DNA from: Gammaproteobacteria bacterium
Lineage (GTDB): Bacteria > Pseudomonadota > Gammaproteobacteria > Coxiellales > Coxiellaceae
Assembly: GCA_030429175.1 (NCBI GenBank)
Contig: JAUIDD010000006.1
Coordinates: forward strand, 39,089-103,088
Direction: 5' to 3'
DNA length: 64,000 nucleotides
In this document: positions 36,719 to 45,683 of the stretch, in pieces
Position numbering within the stretch: position 1 is the first letter of the stretch
How the letters are laid out: each line of letters opens with the position of its first letter
Program-made: the position numbers and the translations under genes
Notes under the pieces: model-generated
The model's database searches: none
The model's input: the letters and a program-made list of their open reading frames with translations, nothing else
Told to the model about the DNA's origin: nothing

Positions 36719-37231
36719 CTATAGATTTTTAAGATGCCGACCAAGCAAAATACGTAGAAAAGCTAATACAACCGCCGCAATTGCAACAACCGTCACAATA
36801 AAATAAGACTGCAGATCAATAATAAAAATTAAGCAAATGCCCACGGCTGGAGGGTGTTTGACATTAAAAAAGATCATTAACACCATCGAAACAAGTACGG
36901 CTGCGGCGGCAACTGCAGCAAATACATAAAAAGCACCTGGTGAAAATAAAGAGTGTGTTGGAATAAAGCTTGTGACAGCATAGTGTGAAATTGAGCCCAT
37001 CGCAATATTAATAAAATAACTTGCCAATATATTGGTTGGGCGCGCTGACTCAATACTAGGACAAGCAAACACAATAAAAGCTGAAGAAGATAGTGAACTT
37101 ACACCCAATGCCCATAAAAGCCCTGTGTGTACTACATTTCTAAATAGAAGCAATATAGCAAACACAAAGAAACCAACCACAAAAAATTGCCAACAGTAAT
37201 TTTGCCAGGGTGCCTTAAGCTTGAATTCCAT
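36719..37231 (-). CDS. HPP-family membrane protein
   Basis: A 170-residue inner-membrane protein with five hydrophobic segments. It has the HPP signature KHPPAVGICL (about 124-133) and the companion SARPTNIL (about 61-68). HPP proteins are four- or five-helix membrane proteins, some linked to nitrite transport in plant plastids and cyanobacteria; bacterial roles are unclear. The ATG at 37231 has GGAG 8 nt upstream; a GTG at 37246 is in frame. It overlaps the IscU-like gene by 17 bp, as last gene of the OPT-IscS-IscU-like-HPP operon. Confidence 0.85.
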   Translation of the reverse strand: MEFKLKAPWQNYCWQFFVVGFFVFAILLLFRNVVHTGLLWALGVSSLSSSAFIVFACPSIESARPTNILASYFINIAMGSISHYAVTSFIPTHSLFSPGAFYVFAAVAAAAVLVSMVLMIFFNVKHPPAVGICLIFIIDLQSYFIVTVVAIAAVVLAFLRILLGRHLKNL

Positions 37232-37580
37232 TTCTGAGATCTCCACATACGTTACAGATCAAATTAGCGATATGAATATAAGTCGCATCGAGCTCTAATT
37301 CTTGCAAGATTTGCTTGCTTTGTAAACTATCGATAGCAGATAGTGTACGCCCTTCAAGCCAATGACAAATATATTCTGCTGCTGCAATTAAGGCTGGTGT
37401 GGTTGCACAATGAAATGCAGCTTGTGCAATTTTACTATCTTTAACTTGAATAGATAACATCAGCGTATCAAAATGATCATACTTTCCTATATGACCAGCA
37501 GATAAAACATCATTTCCATGCAATTGTCCAACATGCTCTGTATGTAAAAAATATTGAAGAAATTGCTGACTATATTTCAT
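37215..37580 (-). CDS. Degenerate IscU/NifU-like scaffold protein
   Basis: A 121-residue protein aligning with IscU along its length. The region around Cys58 (FHCATTPALIAAAEYICHWLEG, where FHCATTPALIAA is the core) matches the IscU segment holding its second cluster ligand, and Cys109 or Cys112 falls near the third. The region that should contain the first ligand and the nearby aspartate (GxGxPACGDV-like in IscU) reads GHIGKYDHFDTL, with no cysteine. It is therefore unlikely to assemble a standard 2Fe-2S cluster. It overlaps the upstream cysteine desulfurase by 11 bp, as iscU follows iscS. Possibilities are a sulfur acceptor or a regulator of the desulfurase. Confidence 0.75.
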   Translation of the reverse strand: MKYSQQFLQYFLHTEHVGQLHGNDVLSAGHIGKYDHFDTLMLSIQVKDSKIAQAAFHCATTPALIAAAEYICHWLEGRTLSAIDSLQSKQILQELELDATYIHIANLICNVCGDLRNGIQA

Positions 37581-38736
37581 TTGTTTCAGTTATCTTATAT
37601 AAGCGTTGGTAAGCTTCACTGATACGATCAATTGCAATTTGGATATCTTGCTCGGTTGTAAAACGCCCAACACTAATGCGCACTGCACACTCGGCACGCG
37701 CTGTATCTAAGCCCATAGCAGTCAGTACGTGTGATGGTTTTGGTGTTGCTGAGTTACAAGCTGAACCTGATGAATAAGCCAATTCAGGTGTTGATAGTAT
37801 CAGTGCTTCAGCGCGTATATTAGGAAAGGTGATATTTAAACAATTGGGCACACGCTGGGTTGGATGGCCATTTAACACAGCACCTAGTGGTTCTAGTGAC
37901 TGCCATAATAGATCTGTTAAATTTTTTGCATGGGCAAGGTCTTTATCACGCTCGCTCTGTGCTAATTCAAATGCAAGCCCCATACCAATAATTTGGTGTG
38001 TTGCTAGTGTGCCTGATCGCATACCACGCTCGTGTTGGCCACCATGAATCATTGGCATCAAGCGCACTTGTGGTTTAGTGCGTACATACAAAGCACCAAT
38101 GCCTTTAGGGCCATATACTTTATGGGCACACAAGGAAATCAAATCTATCGGCAAGGTGGTCACATCAATTGGCAATTTACCATTACTCTGTGCCGCATCG
38201 GTATGCAACAGCGCACCACGTGATTTTACAATTTCTGTAATTTTAGCCAAATCTTGAATGACACCCGTTTCGTTATTCACATGCATAACCGAAACCAGCA
38301 ATGTATCTTGACGAATCGCTGCTTCAAGTTTATTTAAATCGAGTAAGCCATCGAGTTCTGGTTTTAGATAAGTTACCTCAAAACCTTGTGTCTCCAAGTA
38401 ACGACTCGTATCTAATACTGCTTTATGCTCGGTTGCCATGGTAATGATATGTTTCCCACGACGTTGATAAGACAATGCTGCACCAATAAGGGCTAAATTA
38501 TCTGACTCAGTAGCACCTGACGTCCAAATAATGTCTTTAGGTGATGCATTTATCGAAGCTGCCACCTGTGCACGCGCATGTTCAACTCTTTGTTTGGCAG
38601 CATAGCCAAAACGGTGTGTATTTGATGCGGGATTACCAAAACAACCTTCTAGAGTTAGGCAATTTTGCATTGCTTGTGCTACACGTAGGTCAACAGGTGT
38701 GGTTGCCATATAATCAAGGTAAATCTGATGTATCAT
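37570..38736 (-). CDS. Cysteine desulfurase (IscS/NifS family)
   Basis: A 388-residue PLP enzyme that removes sulfur from cysteine to form a persulfide. The N-terminus IYLDYMATTPVD (about 4-15), the PLP-binding HTDAAQSNGKLPID (about 194) and the PLP lysine in SLCAHKVYGPKGIGALYV (about 205) are conserved, as is the mobile-loop active cysteine in YSSGSACNSATPKPSHVL (about 327). This makes it a group I (IscS/NifS) enzyme. The ATG at 38736 overlaps the OPT transporter stop by 4 bp (ATGA); the longer frame upstream lies inside that gene. The usual iscR, iscA, hscBA and fdx genes are absent here, so it may be an accessory desulfurase paired with the degenerate IscU-like protein. Confidence 0.93.
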   Translation of the reverse strand: MIHQIYLDYMATTPVDLRVAQAMQNCLTLEGCFGNPASNTHRFGYAAKQRVEHARAQVAASINASPKDIIWTSGATESDNLALIGAALSYQRRGKHIITMATEHKAVLDTSRYLETQGFEVTYLKPELDGLLDLNKLEAAIRQDTLLVSVMHVNNETGVIQDLAKITEIVKSRGALLHTDAAQSNGKLPIDVTTLPIDLISLCAHKVYGPKGIGALYVRTKPQVRLMPMIHGGQHERGMRSGTLATHQIIGMGLAFELAQSERDKDLAHAKNLTDLLWQSLEPLGAVLNGHPTQRVPNCLNITFPNIRAEALILSTPELAYSSGSACNSATPKPSHVLTAMGLDTARAECAVRISVGRFTTEQDIQIAIDRISEAYQRLYKITETNEI

Positions 38737-40727
38737 GATTGTGTTGCCGTTCTCCAAAGCCAATATAATAACACACACACGCTGATCAATCCTAGAAAGC
38801 TTGCTAGTGGTGCAAAGTATACAGGCACTATCGATAATGCATTAGCACTTCCCATAATCATAAATGGAATGGCGAGTACCACACCCATAATCGCAGCGCC
38901 TGCAACCAATCCACAAGCTAATAAAATAGCACCGTTTTGATTATTACGCAGTATTTTTAATCTATTACTGTCATGACAACGTGCCATCCTAAATCGAACA
39001 GCAAAGTTAATCAGACTACCTAAGATAAGTGGCGTAGTCACTTCAGGCGGCAAATACACACCCAAGCCAACAGCCAATGTAACGACACGTAGATGCCATT
39101 TTTGCAAAATGGTATCTGCAATAATACAGACAACTGCAAAACCACCGCCAATATAGATCATATGCCATGGCAGGTCATAAGTACGTATGCCGTGTGCAAT
39201 AGCTGCAATCAAACCAGCCTGTGGTGCTGCTAGCATATCACTTGGACTCATGCCTGCACGTGGAAAAACACCGCCAATGCCATAAGCTTGAAACAACATT
39301 TCAAAGACAGGTGCTACAGCCAATGCAGATGCCACAACACCAATAACTAAAATAAATTGCTGCTTCCATGGTGTTGCACCAACCATTTGCCCAGCTTTTA
39401 AGTCTTGTAAGTTTTCATTTGAAATAACCGCAATTGAGGCAGAAATAGTCGTAATTAAAATCATCAAACCCGCAATTTTGCCTTCTTGTTCGGTTGTCGA
39501 GTGCGGTACCAATACAATAAAAATAATACCAATGATTAATAGTGCTAAAATTAAAATACCTGACAAAGGATTATTAGACGAACCAATCAAACCCGTAAAG
39601 TAACCGCAAATTGTTGCCATTAAAAAACCAACAATCAGCAAATAAATAATTGTTACGATTGCAATCGTTAAAATGTGCCCTTCGCCTATTAACAGTCCCA
39701 TGCTATTCATCATATGCATTAGTAACCAAAATATAAATACTGCTAATATAGCTGAACCAGCTAATACAATTTTTATTGATATATCATGCTCTGTACGTAA
39801 TATTTTTTCATTATTATCATTCACTTGAGTTATCGACTGAACTGATATGCGAATACTATCAAATACGGGTTTAATTAAGCGTATGAGCGTCCAAACACCA
39901 CCGACCAACATCACACCAACACCAACAAAGCGTAGCTTTTCAGACCAAAGTGACATCGCATAATGAAAAACTGATTCATGCAGACTGGCTGGTATATCAC
40001 TGATAGCCAATAGTGGCAAAATAACTAACCAAGCAATAACGAGCCCGAGTAATATGGATGAGCCCGCTTCAAAGCCAACGATAAAACCTGCAGCAAGTGG
40101 TGCAGGTGCAAAACCCAAATCAAGCCCAAATATGGTCGGACCTAATTTAGTCCATAGATTCATTTGACCACCCAGCACTTTAAGTCCGTCTTGAGCAAAT
40201 GCAATAATTGCACCAGCTAAACCACCTTCAGCTAAATAACGAATTTGTGAATTTTGTTTTACACTTACCTTTAGCACGTTACCAATAGCCGTGCCCTCGG
40301 GAAAACGTAGCGCGGGTAAATTTAATAATACTCGACGTAGTGGCACCGAAAACAATACACCCAATGTACCACCTAATACCGTGATAAATACTGTCTCCCA
40401 ATAAGGAAAACCTTGCCAGATATGCAAAATAATCATTGCTGGCAGTGTAAACGCAACCGCACAAGCAACACCTTCACCCGCTGATGCTGCTGTTTGAATG
40501 ATATTACTTTCGAGCACATTAGATTTTTTAAAAAATCTTAGTACCGCAATCGCCAATACAGATGCAGGAATCGAGGCAGAAATTGTCGTGCCAATCTTAA
40601 GTGCAAGGTAGGCATTTGATGCAGCCAAAATTACCGCAAGGATAATAGAGAGTATAAAAACCTTTAGCGTCAGCTCAGGCAATGATTTTGATGCTGGTAT
40701 TAGCGGCTGGTCTTCGCTTTCGTTCAT
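38733..40727 (-). CDS. OPT-family oligopeptide transporter
   Basis: A 664-residue inner-membrane protein with about 15-16 hydrophobic helices, of the OPT family. The N-terminal signature ASNAYLALKIGTTISASIP (about 43-61), the repeated glycine-rich helix motif with EGTAIGNVLK (about 144-153) and SNENLQDLKAGQMVGATPWKQQ (given by its core ENLQDLKAGQMVGATPWK, about 436-453) are typical. OPT proteins take up small peptides, glutathione or metal chelates; the bacterial subset is mostly annotated as peptide transporters. Its stop overlaps the desulfurase start, so peptide or glutathione uptake may supply cysteine to the desulfurase; that is my inference. Confidence 0.93.
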   Translation of the reverse strand: MNESEDQPLIPASKSLPELTLKVFILSIILAVILAASNAYLALKIGTTISASIPASVLAIAVLRFFKKSNVLESNIIQTAASAGEGVACAVAFTLPAMIILHIWQGFPYWETVFITVLGGTLGVLFSVPLRRVLLNLPALRFPEGTAIGNVLKVSVKQNSQIRYLAEGGLAGAIIAFAQDGLKVLGGQMNLWTKLGPTIFGLDLGFAPAPLAAGFIVGFEAGSSILLGLVIAWLVILPLLAISDIPASLHESVFHYAMSLWSEKLRFVGVGVMLVGGVWTLIRLIKPVFDSIRISVQSITQVNDNNEKILRTEHDISIKIVLAGSAILAVFIFWLLMHMMNSMGLLIGEGHILTIAIVTIIYLLIVGFLMATICGYFTGLIGSSNNPLSGILILALLIIGIIFIVLVPHSTTEQEGKIAGLMILITTISASIAVISNENLQDLKAGQMVGATPWKQQFILVIGVVASALAVAPVFEMLFQAYGIGGVFPRAGMSPSDMLAAPQAGLIAAIAHGIRTYDLPWHMIYIGGGFAVVCIIADTILQKWHLRVVTLAVGLGVYLPPEVTTPLILGSLINFAVRFRMARCHDSNRLKILRNNQNGAILLACGLVAGAAIMGVVLAIPFMIMGSANALSIVPVYFAPLASFLGLISVCVLLYWLWRTATQS

Positions 40728-40757
40728 AAGGTATGACTCATGATGATAAAAAAATGA

Positions 40758-41465
40758 TTATAACACTTTTTGTACTGCTGTTAGAAAGCCACGCAGAATA
40801 TTAATTTCAGTTTTGGATATATCGGCGCGCTGAAATAACCGTCTTAGGCGGATCATCAGTTTTTTGGGGTGTTTACGATTTAAGAAACCAACATCAACCA
40901 TCGCTTGCTCAAGATGTTCAAAAAAGCCATTTTGCTCATCTGCAGTTGCTTGGTCAATGGTATTAATTTCTTGGGTTGTTACTGATTTATCGAAGGCATA
41001 GATCTCATAACAGATGACTTGCACGGCTGCGGCTAAATTAAGAGAGCTAAAATGTTTGACTGTTGGGATATGAATATGGTGATGACACAGTGCTAATTCT
41101 ACATTGGTCAGCCCACTATTTTCACGACCAAAAACGATAGCGGTTTGCGCATCATCAGCAAGTGCATGCAGTTGTGCCGCCGCCTCCCTGGGTGTACACA
41201 CTGGCCAGTCAAGTGTTCTCGAGCGCGCACTCGTGGCAAATACTTTATGGCAGCCGGTAAGTGCATCTTTGAGTGTCTCGACGACTTGGGCGTGCTGCAA
41301 AATATCATCGGCGCCTGCAGCACGTACAGTTGCCTCTTTGCTTGGGAACTGCTTAGGCTTAACCATAACAAGCTGTGATAATCCCATGTTTTTCATAGCT
41401 CGAGCAGTAGCGCCAATATTTCCAGGGTGGCTCGGCTCTATTAAAATAATTCGCGTCTGATTCAT
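40758..41465 (-). CDS. trmJ: tRNA (cytidine/uridine-2'-O-)-methyltransferase TrmJ
   Basis: A 235-residue SpoU/TrmH-fold SAM-dependent enzyme that 2'-O-methylates nucleotide 32 of several tRNAs. The knot motifs are present: HPGNIGATARAMKNMGL (about 13-29), IVFGRENSGLTNVELALC (about 109-126) and IPTVKHFSSLNLAAAVQVICYE (core SSLNLAAAVQ, about 141-150). The short C-terminal helical extension is typical. The ATG at 41465 is chosen because it starts the conserved MNQTRIILIEP. The frame extends upstream to 41519, but that extension lies in an inverted repeat. A TAGAAT hexamer ends 8 nt before this ATG and there is no Shine-Dalgarno, so a leaderless message is likely. Confidence 0.95.
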   Translation of the reverse strand: MNQTRIILIEPSHPGNIGATARAMKNMGLSQLVMVKPKQFPSKEATVRAAGADDILQHAQVVETLKDALTGCHKVFATSARSRTLDWPVCTPREAAAQLHALADDAQTAIVFGRENSGLTNVELALCHHHIHIPTVKHFSSLNLAAAVQVICYEIYAFDKSVTTQEINTIDQATADEQNGFFEHLEQAMVDVGFLNRKHPKKLMIRLRRLFQRADISKTEINILRGFLTAVQKVL

Positions 41466-41502
41466 AGGACGGCATTCTAGCACACCTTCAGATACCATCA
41501 AC

Positions 41503-41587
41503 CTTTCGGTGCCTGGCACCTAAAGGTTGATAGATTTCACCAAAAATCTCCAAAAACTATCAACTTCCAGGTGCCAGGCACCGAAAG
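41503..41587. repeat. 85-bp imperfect inverted repeat with GGTGCCTGGCACC cores
   Basis: The left arm (41503-41535) and the right arm (41556-41587) are near-complementary: CTTTCGGTGCCTGGCACCT on the left is matched by AGGTGCCAGGCACCGAAAG on the right, then the repeated GTTGATAG core. Each arm contains the 13-bp palindrome GGTGCCTGGCACC. The element could fold as one long hairpin or two short ones. It lies between the divergent trmJ and suhB promoters. The form resembles REP/MITE-type elements mobilised by Y1 transposases; I see only this copy in the window. Confidence 0.75.
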
Positions 41588-41607
41588 CTAACTGTTGCCT
41601 ATTGCAG

Positions 41608-41622
41608 TATAATCGGTATAAT
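41608..41622 (+). promoter_or_regulatory. Two -10 elements close to suhB
   Basis: Two perfect TATAAT hexamers at 41608-41613 and 41617-41622. The second ends 8 nt before the suhB ATG, so transcription from it would start at or beside the start codon; the first gives a leader of only about 10 nt. No Shine-Dalgarno is present. Confidence 0.5.
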
Positions 41623-41630
41623 CGCTGCCT

Positions 41631-42410
41631 ATGCATCCATTTATTACAATAGCCACACAGGCTGCTCGGTCAGCCAGTCGCACAATCTTGCGCTTCTTCG
41701 ATCAACTCGATCAGCTTGAAGTCAATGAAAAAGGTCGTAATGATCTCGTTACGCAGGTTGATAAGCTCTCTGAAGAAGAAATAATTGCGCATATTCGCAA
41801 GGCCTATCCTAACCATAGCATCGTCGGCGAAGAAAGTGGCGAGAGCAAATCAAAACAAGATGAATATACCTGGGTCATCGACCCACTCGATGGTACCGCT
41901 AACTTTGTCCATGGCTTCCCACACTTCTGTATCTCGATTGCCGTCAAACGTAAAGAGGTACTCGAAGTCGCTTGTATCTACGACCCCATTCGCCAAGAAC
42001 TGTTTACAGCCGCTAAAGGTCGTGGCGCACAACTGAATAACCGCCGCATTCGTGTAACCGATACGCGCAAACTTGAAAACGCACTTGTAGGCACTGGATT
42101 CCCCTTCCGTCACATAGATCAACACCAAAATTACCTCAATATGTTTAACCGCATCTTCCCACAAACAGCAGATATTCGCCGTGCTGGCGCTGCTGCCTTG
42201 GACCTTGCCTACGTCGCATGCGGACGCCTTGATGCATTCTGGGAAATGAAACTCCACGAGTGGGATATGGCAGCAGGTGTACTACTGATTCAAGAAGCCG
42301 GTGGCGTTGTAACTGATTTTTCCGGCCAAAAAGATTTCTTACAATCTGGCAATATTGTGGCTGGGAATATCCATACACACAAATCACTGCGATCACTCAT
42401 CTCTGCTTAA
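41631..42410 (+). CDS. suhB: Inositol-1-monophosphatase family protein SuhB
   Basis: A 259-residue Mg-dependent phosphatase; in E. coli SuhB also joins Nus-factor antitermination complexes on rRNA operons. The metal-binding motifs are complete: GEESGE (about 67-72), WVIDPLDGTANFVHGFPHF (about 82-100) and WDMAAGVLLIQEAGG (about 211-225). The length equals the family norm. The start fits the conserved family N-terminus, with a -10 hexamer 8 nt upstream. It converges on secF with a 21-bp gap. Confidence 0.95.
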   Translation: MHPFITIATQAARSASRTILRFFDQLDQLEVNEKGRNDLVTQVDKLSEEEIIAHIRKAYPNHSIVGEESGESKSKQDEYTWVIDPLDGTANFVHGFPHFCISIAVKRKEVLEVACIYDPIRQELFTAAKGRGAQLNNRRIRVTDTRKLENALVGTGFPFRHIDQHQNYLNMFNRIFPQTADIRRAGAAALDLAYVACGRLDAFWEMKLHEWDMAAGVLLIQEAGGVVTDFSGQKDFLQSGNIVAGNIHTHKSLRSLISA

Positions 42411-42431
42411 GTTTAGCGGTATAAGTGATTA

Positions 42432-43349
42432 TTAAGGCATACCATCATCAAATGCTTTCTGGCTTGGCAAAAGATTACTTGCTGTAAGCCCGAGCGCAAT
42501 CGCAAGCGAACCAGCAACATAAATAGATGAATACGTACCGATAACAATACCGATAATCAGGGCGAGAGAGAATTCATGAAATTCAGGGCCTCCCCAAATA
42601 AATAGCGCAATTACAACCAACAAAGTTAAACCTGAAGTCATTATCGTACGTGAAAGCGTTTGGTTGATTGAGACATCCATAATTTCATTCGGTGGCTTTT
42701 TACGAATTTTGCGAAAATTTTCACGCACGCGATCATAAACCACAATTGTATCGTTTAGCGAATAACCGATCACAGTTAATACCGCAGTCAACACCACCAT
42801 GTTAAATTCTAGATGGAAGAGGGCAAAAATTCCAAAAATTAAAATCGGATCATGGATCAATGCGAGTGCGGCACTAAAGGCAAATCGGTACTCAAAGCGT
42901 AATGCGATATAAATCATCGTACCAATGAGTGAGACCACAATCGCTAAGATACCATTTGACCATAACTGTTTACCGACAGACGGGCCTAAATATGAGGCAC
43001 TCGAACTTTCAACATCTTTTGGCAATTGCGCCAATATTTTTTGGTCAAGCTCAGCTGGCTTTAATTCCTTGTGTGGGCCCACCCGCACAGAAATTTGTTT
43101 TGAGCCATAATTTGATACGACAACTTCTGGGAAACCATTTTTACTTAAGGTTTCACGCACCTGTTGCACATTCACAGGATTGGTAAATTTTATTTGTAGT
43201 TGACTACCGCCGGTAAAATCAAGTCCTAGATTTAATCCATACATTGAGATTGCTATAATAGAACCGATAAAAATAATCGCCGAAAAAAACGCCGCGACCT
43301 TTTGTTGACGCATGAAAGGAATTTTGGTGTTTGATTTAAAAAATTCCAT
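42432..43349 (-). CDS. secF: Protein translocase subunit SecF
   Basis: A 305-residue RND-superfamily accessory subunit of the Sec translocon which, with SecD, uses proton flux to complete export on the periplasmic side. It has one N-terminal helix, a periplasmic P4-type domain (about 35-125) with GLDFTGGSQLQIKF (about 28-41), then five helices with the family motif GYSLNDTIVVYDRVREN (about 190-206) and the DVSINQTLSRTIMTSG segment (about 220-235). It lies 3 bp after secD in the yajC-secD-secF operon. Confidence 0.97.
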   Translation of the reverse strand: MEFFKSNTKIPFMRQQKVAAFFSAIIFIGSIIAISMYGLNLGLDFTGGSQLQIKFTNPVNVQQVRETLSKNGFPEVVVSNYGSKQISVRVGPHKELKPAELDQKILAQLPKDVESSSASYLGPSVGKQLWSNGILAIVVSLIGTMIYIALRFEYRFAFSAALALIHDPILIFGIFALFHLEFNMVVLTAVLTVIGYSLNDTIVVYDRVRENFRKIRKKPPNEIMDVSINQTLSRTIMTSGLTLLVVIALFIWGGPEFHEFSLALIIGIVIGTYSSIYVAGSLAIALGLTASNLLPSQKAFDDGMP

Positions 43350-43352
43350 TGT

Positions 43353-45227
43353 TTATCCTTGAACCTTAATACCAATCGAAAGCTGTTTCAGATGCTGTTT
43401 ACGGCCATAAACAAAGTTAATGCACGCACGAGTAAAGAAGATTGCTGTAATCATTGAGGTTAATAGGCCAATCGTCAGCGTTACCGCAAAGCCCTGCACC
43501 GGCCCAGTACCCAAAGAAAATAAAACCGCCGCTACGATAAGCGTGGTTACGTTCGCGTCGACGATAGTGGTAAAGGCACGATCGTAACCAGCAGAAATAG
43601 CTGCCTGCGGTGACATGCCAAGTCTTAATTCTTCACGGATACGTTCATTAATCAACACGTTTGCATCCACAGCCATACCCACAGTTAGCACGAGTGCCGC
43701 AATACCGGGTAATGTCATGGTAAAGCCCATGATCGATTGAATGGCAACCACAAAAATCACGTTTAGTATGAGTGCAAAATCCGCTACCAAGCCAAACAAC
43801 GCATAATAGCAAATCATAAATACAAAAATAACCAAAGAGCCAATTTCACATGCTTTAACACCCATCGCAATATTAGCAGCACCCATGCTAGGCCCTACGA
43901 CCTGCTCAACGACTGGCACAATTGGGGCAGCATAAGCGCCAGACTGTAATTGCAGCGCTAAGTTCTTAGCAGCCAACATTGATTCCATACCCATAATTTG
44001 GAAGTTACGTCCCAAAGCACTTTGGATGGTAGCAATGTTAATAATTTTTTCAACTGGCTTTGATGTGATTTCAAGCTTACCATCAACCATCTTCTTGGTT
44101 ACTTGAGTTTGAATATAAACAGTTGCCATCGGTTTACCGATATTATTTGAAGTGATCTTATTAAAGTAGCTGACGCTGTCACCACCAACAGTAATATTTA
44201 CCGCAGGGCGACCCTGTTGATCAACGCCTGTTGTCGCACTTGTAATCGAACTACCAGTCAACACAGCTTGATTTTTCAGAAGTACATGGCGGCCATGATA
44301 TTGATAAAGCGTGTCTCCAAATGGCACAATGCCTGATTGTGCTGCTGTATCAGCATCATGTTCGACATCTTCTAACAGCATCTTTACCGTTGCCACCGCG
44401 CCAATTTGTGATTTAGCCCGTGCGGTGTCTTGAATACCTGGCAAATCAATGCTGATTTGATCCATACCTTGCTGTGCGATCACTGGCTCTGACACACCCA
44501 ATGCATTAATCTTGCGATTTAGAGTGACAATATTTTGCGACACCGCATATTCTTTTAGTTTTTGAACCGCTTGAGGTAACATCGTTAATGCAAGAGTATA
44601 AGTATCACCTTGCACTCCCGGTACTAGCTGATAACTTTGGAATTCTTTATTTAATAGTGTTGTTGCTTGATCACGAGCATCGATGCTATTAAAGCGAAGC
44701 AAGATGCCGTTGTTACCCAACGGTAAAATACCCGTATAGCGAATCAAAGCTGAACGCAATTGATCACCCATACTGTGCATGTCGCTTTTGACACGTTCTT
44801 TTAGCATGTTTTTAACATCGACTTGATATAGAAAGTGGATGCCACCACGTAGATCCAGACCCAACTTCATCGGTTCAGCACCAATCGCTTGCAACCAACC
44901 AGGGGTGCGGGGTGCAAGATTCAAAGCAACAGAATAAGAATTACCAAGTGTTGCTTGAATCACATCTTGCGCTTTTGATTGGTCATTACTGTGAGCCAGT
45001 CTTACCAGATAACCATTGTTCTGCTCAGCTACCGAAAGAAAGGCTATGTTTTGCTGATGCAATACTTGCTCAACTTTAGGCACGATAGCAGAAGATACCT
45101 GTGCGCCACTCTTTAGTGAGATTTGAACAGCTGAATCATCACCATAAAAATTAGGCAGTGCGTATAACACACCGACAACAATTAAAACAAGGATCAGCAC
45201 ATAGCGCCAGGCTGGATATTGATTCAT
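43353..45227 (-). CDS. secD: Protein translocase subunit SecD
   Basis: The 624-residue partner of SecF in post-translocational export. There is one N-terminal helix (about 8-24), a large periplasmic region with the conserved KLGLDLRGGIHFLYQVD (about 117-133), and the P1 head domain. The membrane half has GMAVDANVLINERIREELR (about 521-539) and the proton-pathway motif in the following helices. It overlaps yajC by 4 bp (ATGA) and is slightly longer than E. coli SecD (615). Confidence 0.97.
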   Translation of the reverse strand: MNQYPAWRYVLILVLIVVGVLYALPNFYGDDSAVQISLKSGAQVSSAIVPKVEQVLHQQNIAFLSVAEQNNGYLVRLAHSNDQSKAQDVIQATLGNSYSVALNLAPRTPGWLQAIGAEPMKLGLDLRGGIHFLYQVDVKNMLKERVKSDMHSMGDQLRSALIRYTGILPLGNNGILLRFNSIDARDQATTLLNKEFQSYQLVPGVQGDTYTLALTMLPQAVQKLKEYAVSQNIVTLNRKINALGVSEPVIAQQGMDQISIDLPGIQDTARAKSQIGAVATVKMLLEDVEHDADTAAQSGIVPFGDTLYQYHGRHVLLKNQAVLTGSSITSATTGVDQQGRPAVNITVGGDSVSYFNKITSNNIGKPMATVYIQTQVTKKMVDGKLEITSKPVEKIINIATIQSALGRNFQIMGMESMLAAKNLALQLQSGAYAAPIVPVVEQVVGPSMGAANIAMGVKACEIGSLVIFVFMICYYALFGLVADFALILNVIFVVAIQSIMGFTMTLPGIAALVLTVGMAVDANVLINERIREELRLGMSPQAAISAGYDRAFTTIVDANVTTLIVAAVLFSLGTGPVQGFAVTLTIGLLTSMITAIFFTRACINFVYGRKQHLKQLSIGIKVQG

Positions 45228-45568
45228 GCGTCGAAAGTACCCTTAGGTAGAACATTAGCGATAGAAGATTTCTGCATGGTGATTGTTGTATCTTTCGAAA
45301 CAGATACTTGAACAAAATCGTCTTTAAGTTGGTTAACACGACCGACAATACCACCAATAGTCACAATATCATCACCGACACTAATGTCATTAACTAGCTT
45401 CGCATGCTCTTTACGCTTACGACTTTGAGGGCGGATCAAGATAAAATAGAATACAACGACAAATAGCGCCATAATAATTAACGGCGAAAACATTCCCGCT
45501 GGGCTTTGATGCGTTCCTGTTGTAGCCGCATGAGCTGTTGAAATTCCGATCAGATTTAATAGTGACAT
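45224..45568 (-). CDS. yajC: Sec translocon accessory protein YajC
   Basis: A 114-residue single-pass membrane protein associated with SecDF. One hydrophobic helix (about 28-46) ends in YFILIRPQSRKRKEHAKL, and the cytoplasmic domain contains GDDIVTIGGIVGRVNQLKDD (core DIVTIGGIVGRV, about 68-79), both YajC hallmarks. It starts the yajC-secD-secF operon, with a promoter-like sequence at 45598-45626. In most gammaproteobacteria tgt directly precedes yajC; here a 440-bp region separates them. Confidence 0.96.
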   Translation of the reverse strand: MSLLNLIGISTAHAATTGTHQSPAGMFSPLIIMALFVVVFYFILIRPQSRKRKEHAKLVNDISVGDDIVTIGGIVGRVNQLKDDFVQVSVSKDTTITMQKSSIANVLPKGTFDA

Positions 45569-45597
45569 AACGTAGCCTCATTTAGATAAAGAGCTGT

Positions 45598-45626
45598 ATT
45601 GTATCGACAAATAGATCATAACGCAA
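45598..45626 (-). promoter_or_regulatory. Predicted sigma70 promoter of yajC-secD-secF
   Basis: On the minus strand TTGCGT (45621-45626), a 17-bp spacer and TACAAT (45598-45603). The predicted start lies about 20-25 nt before the yajC ATG. The spacing is ideal; the -35 is a partial match. Confidence 0.5.
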
Positions 45627-45683
45627 AGAACTATCGCTTGACGAAGATGCCATATTTAGCACTTCTCAAATACTTTATGATTA

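Noticed and set aside
41466..41519. 18-codon extension of trmJ
   Set aside because: It falls in the inverted repeat and upstream of the likely -10; TrmJ family alignment starts at 41465.
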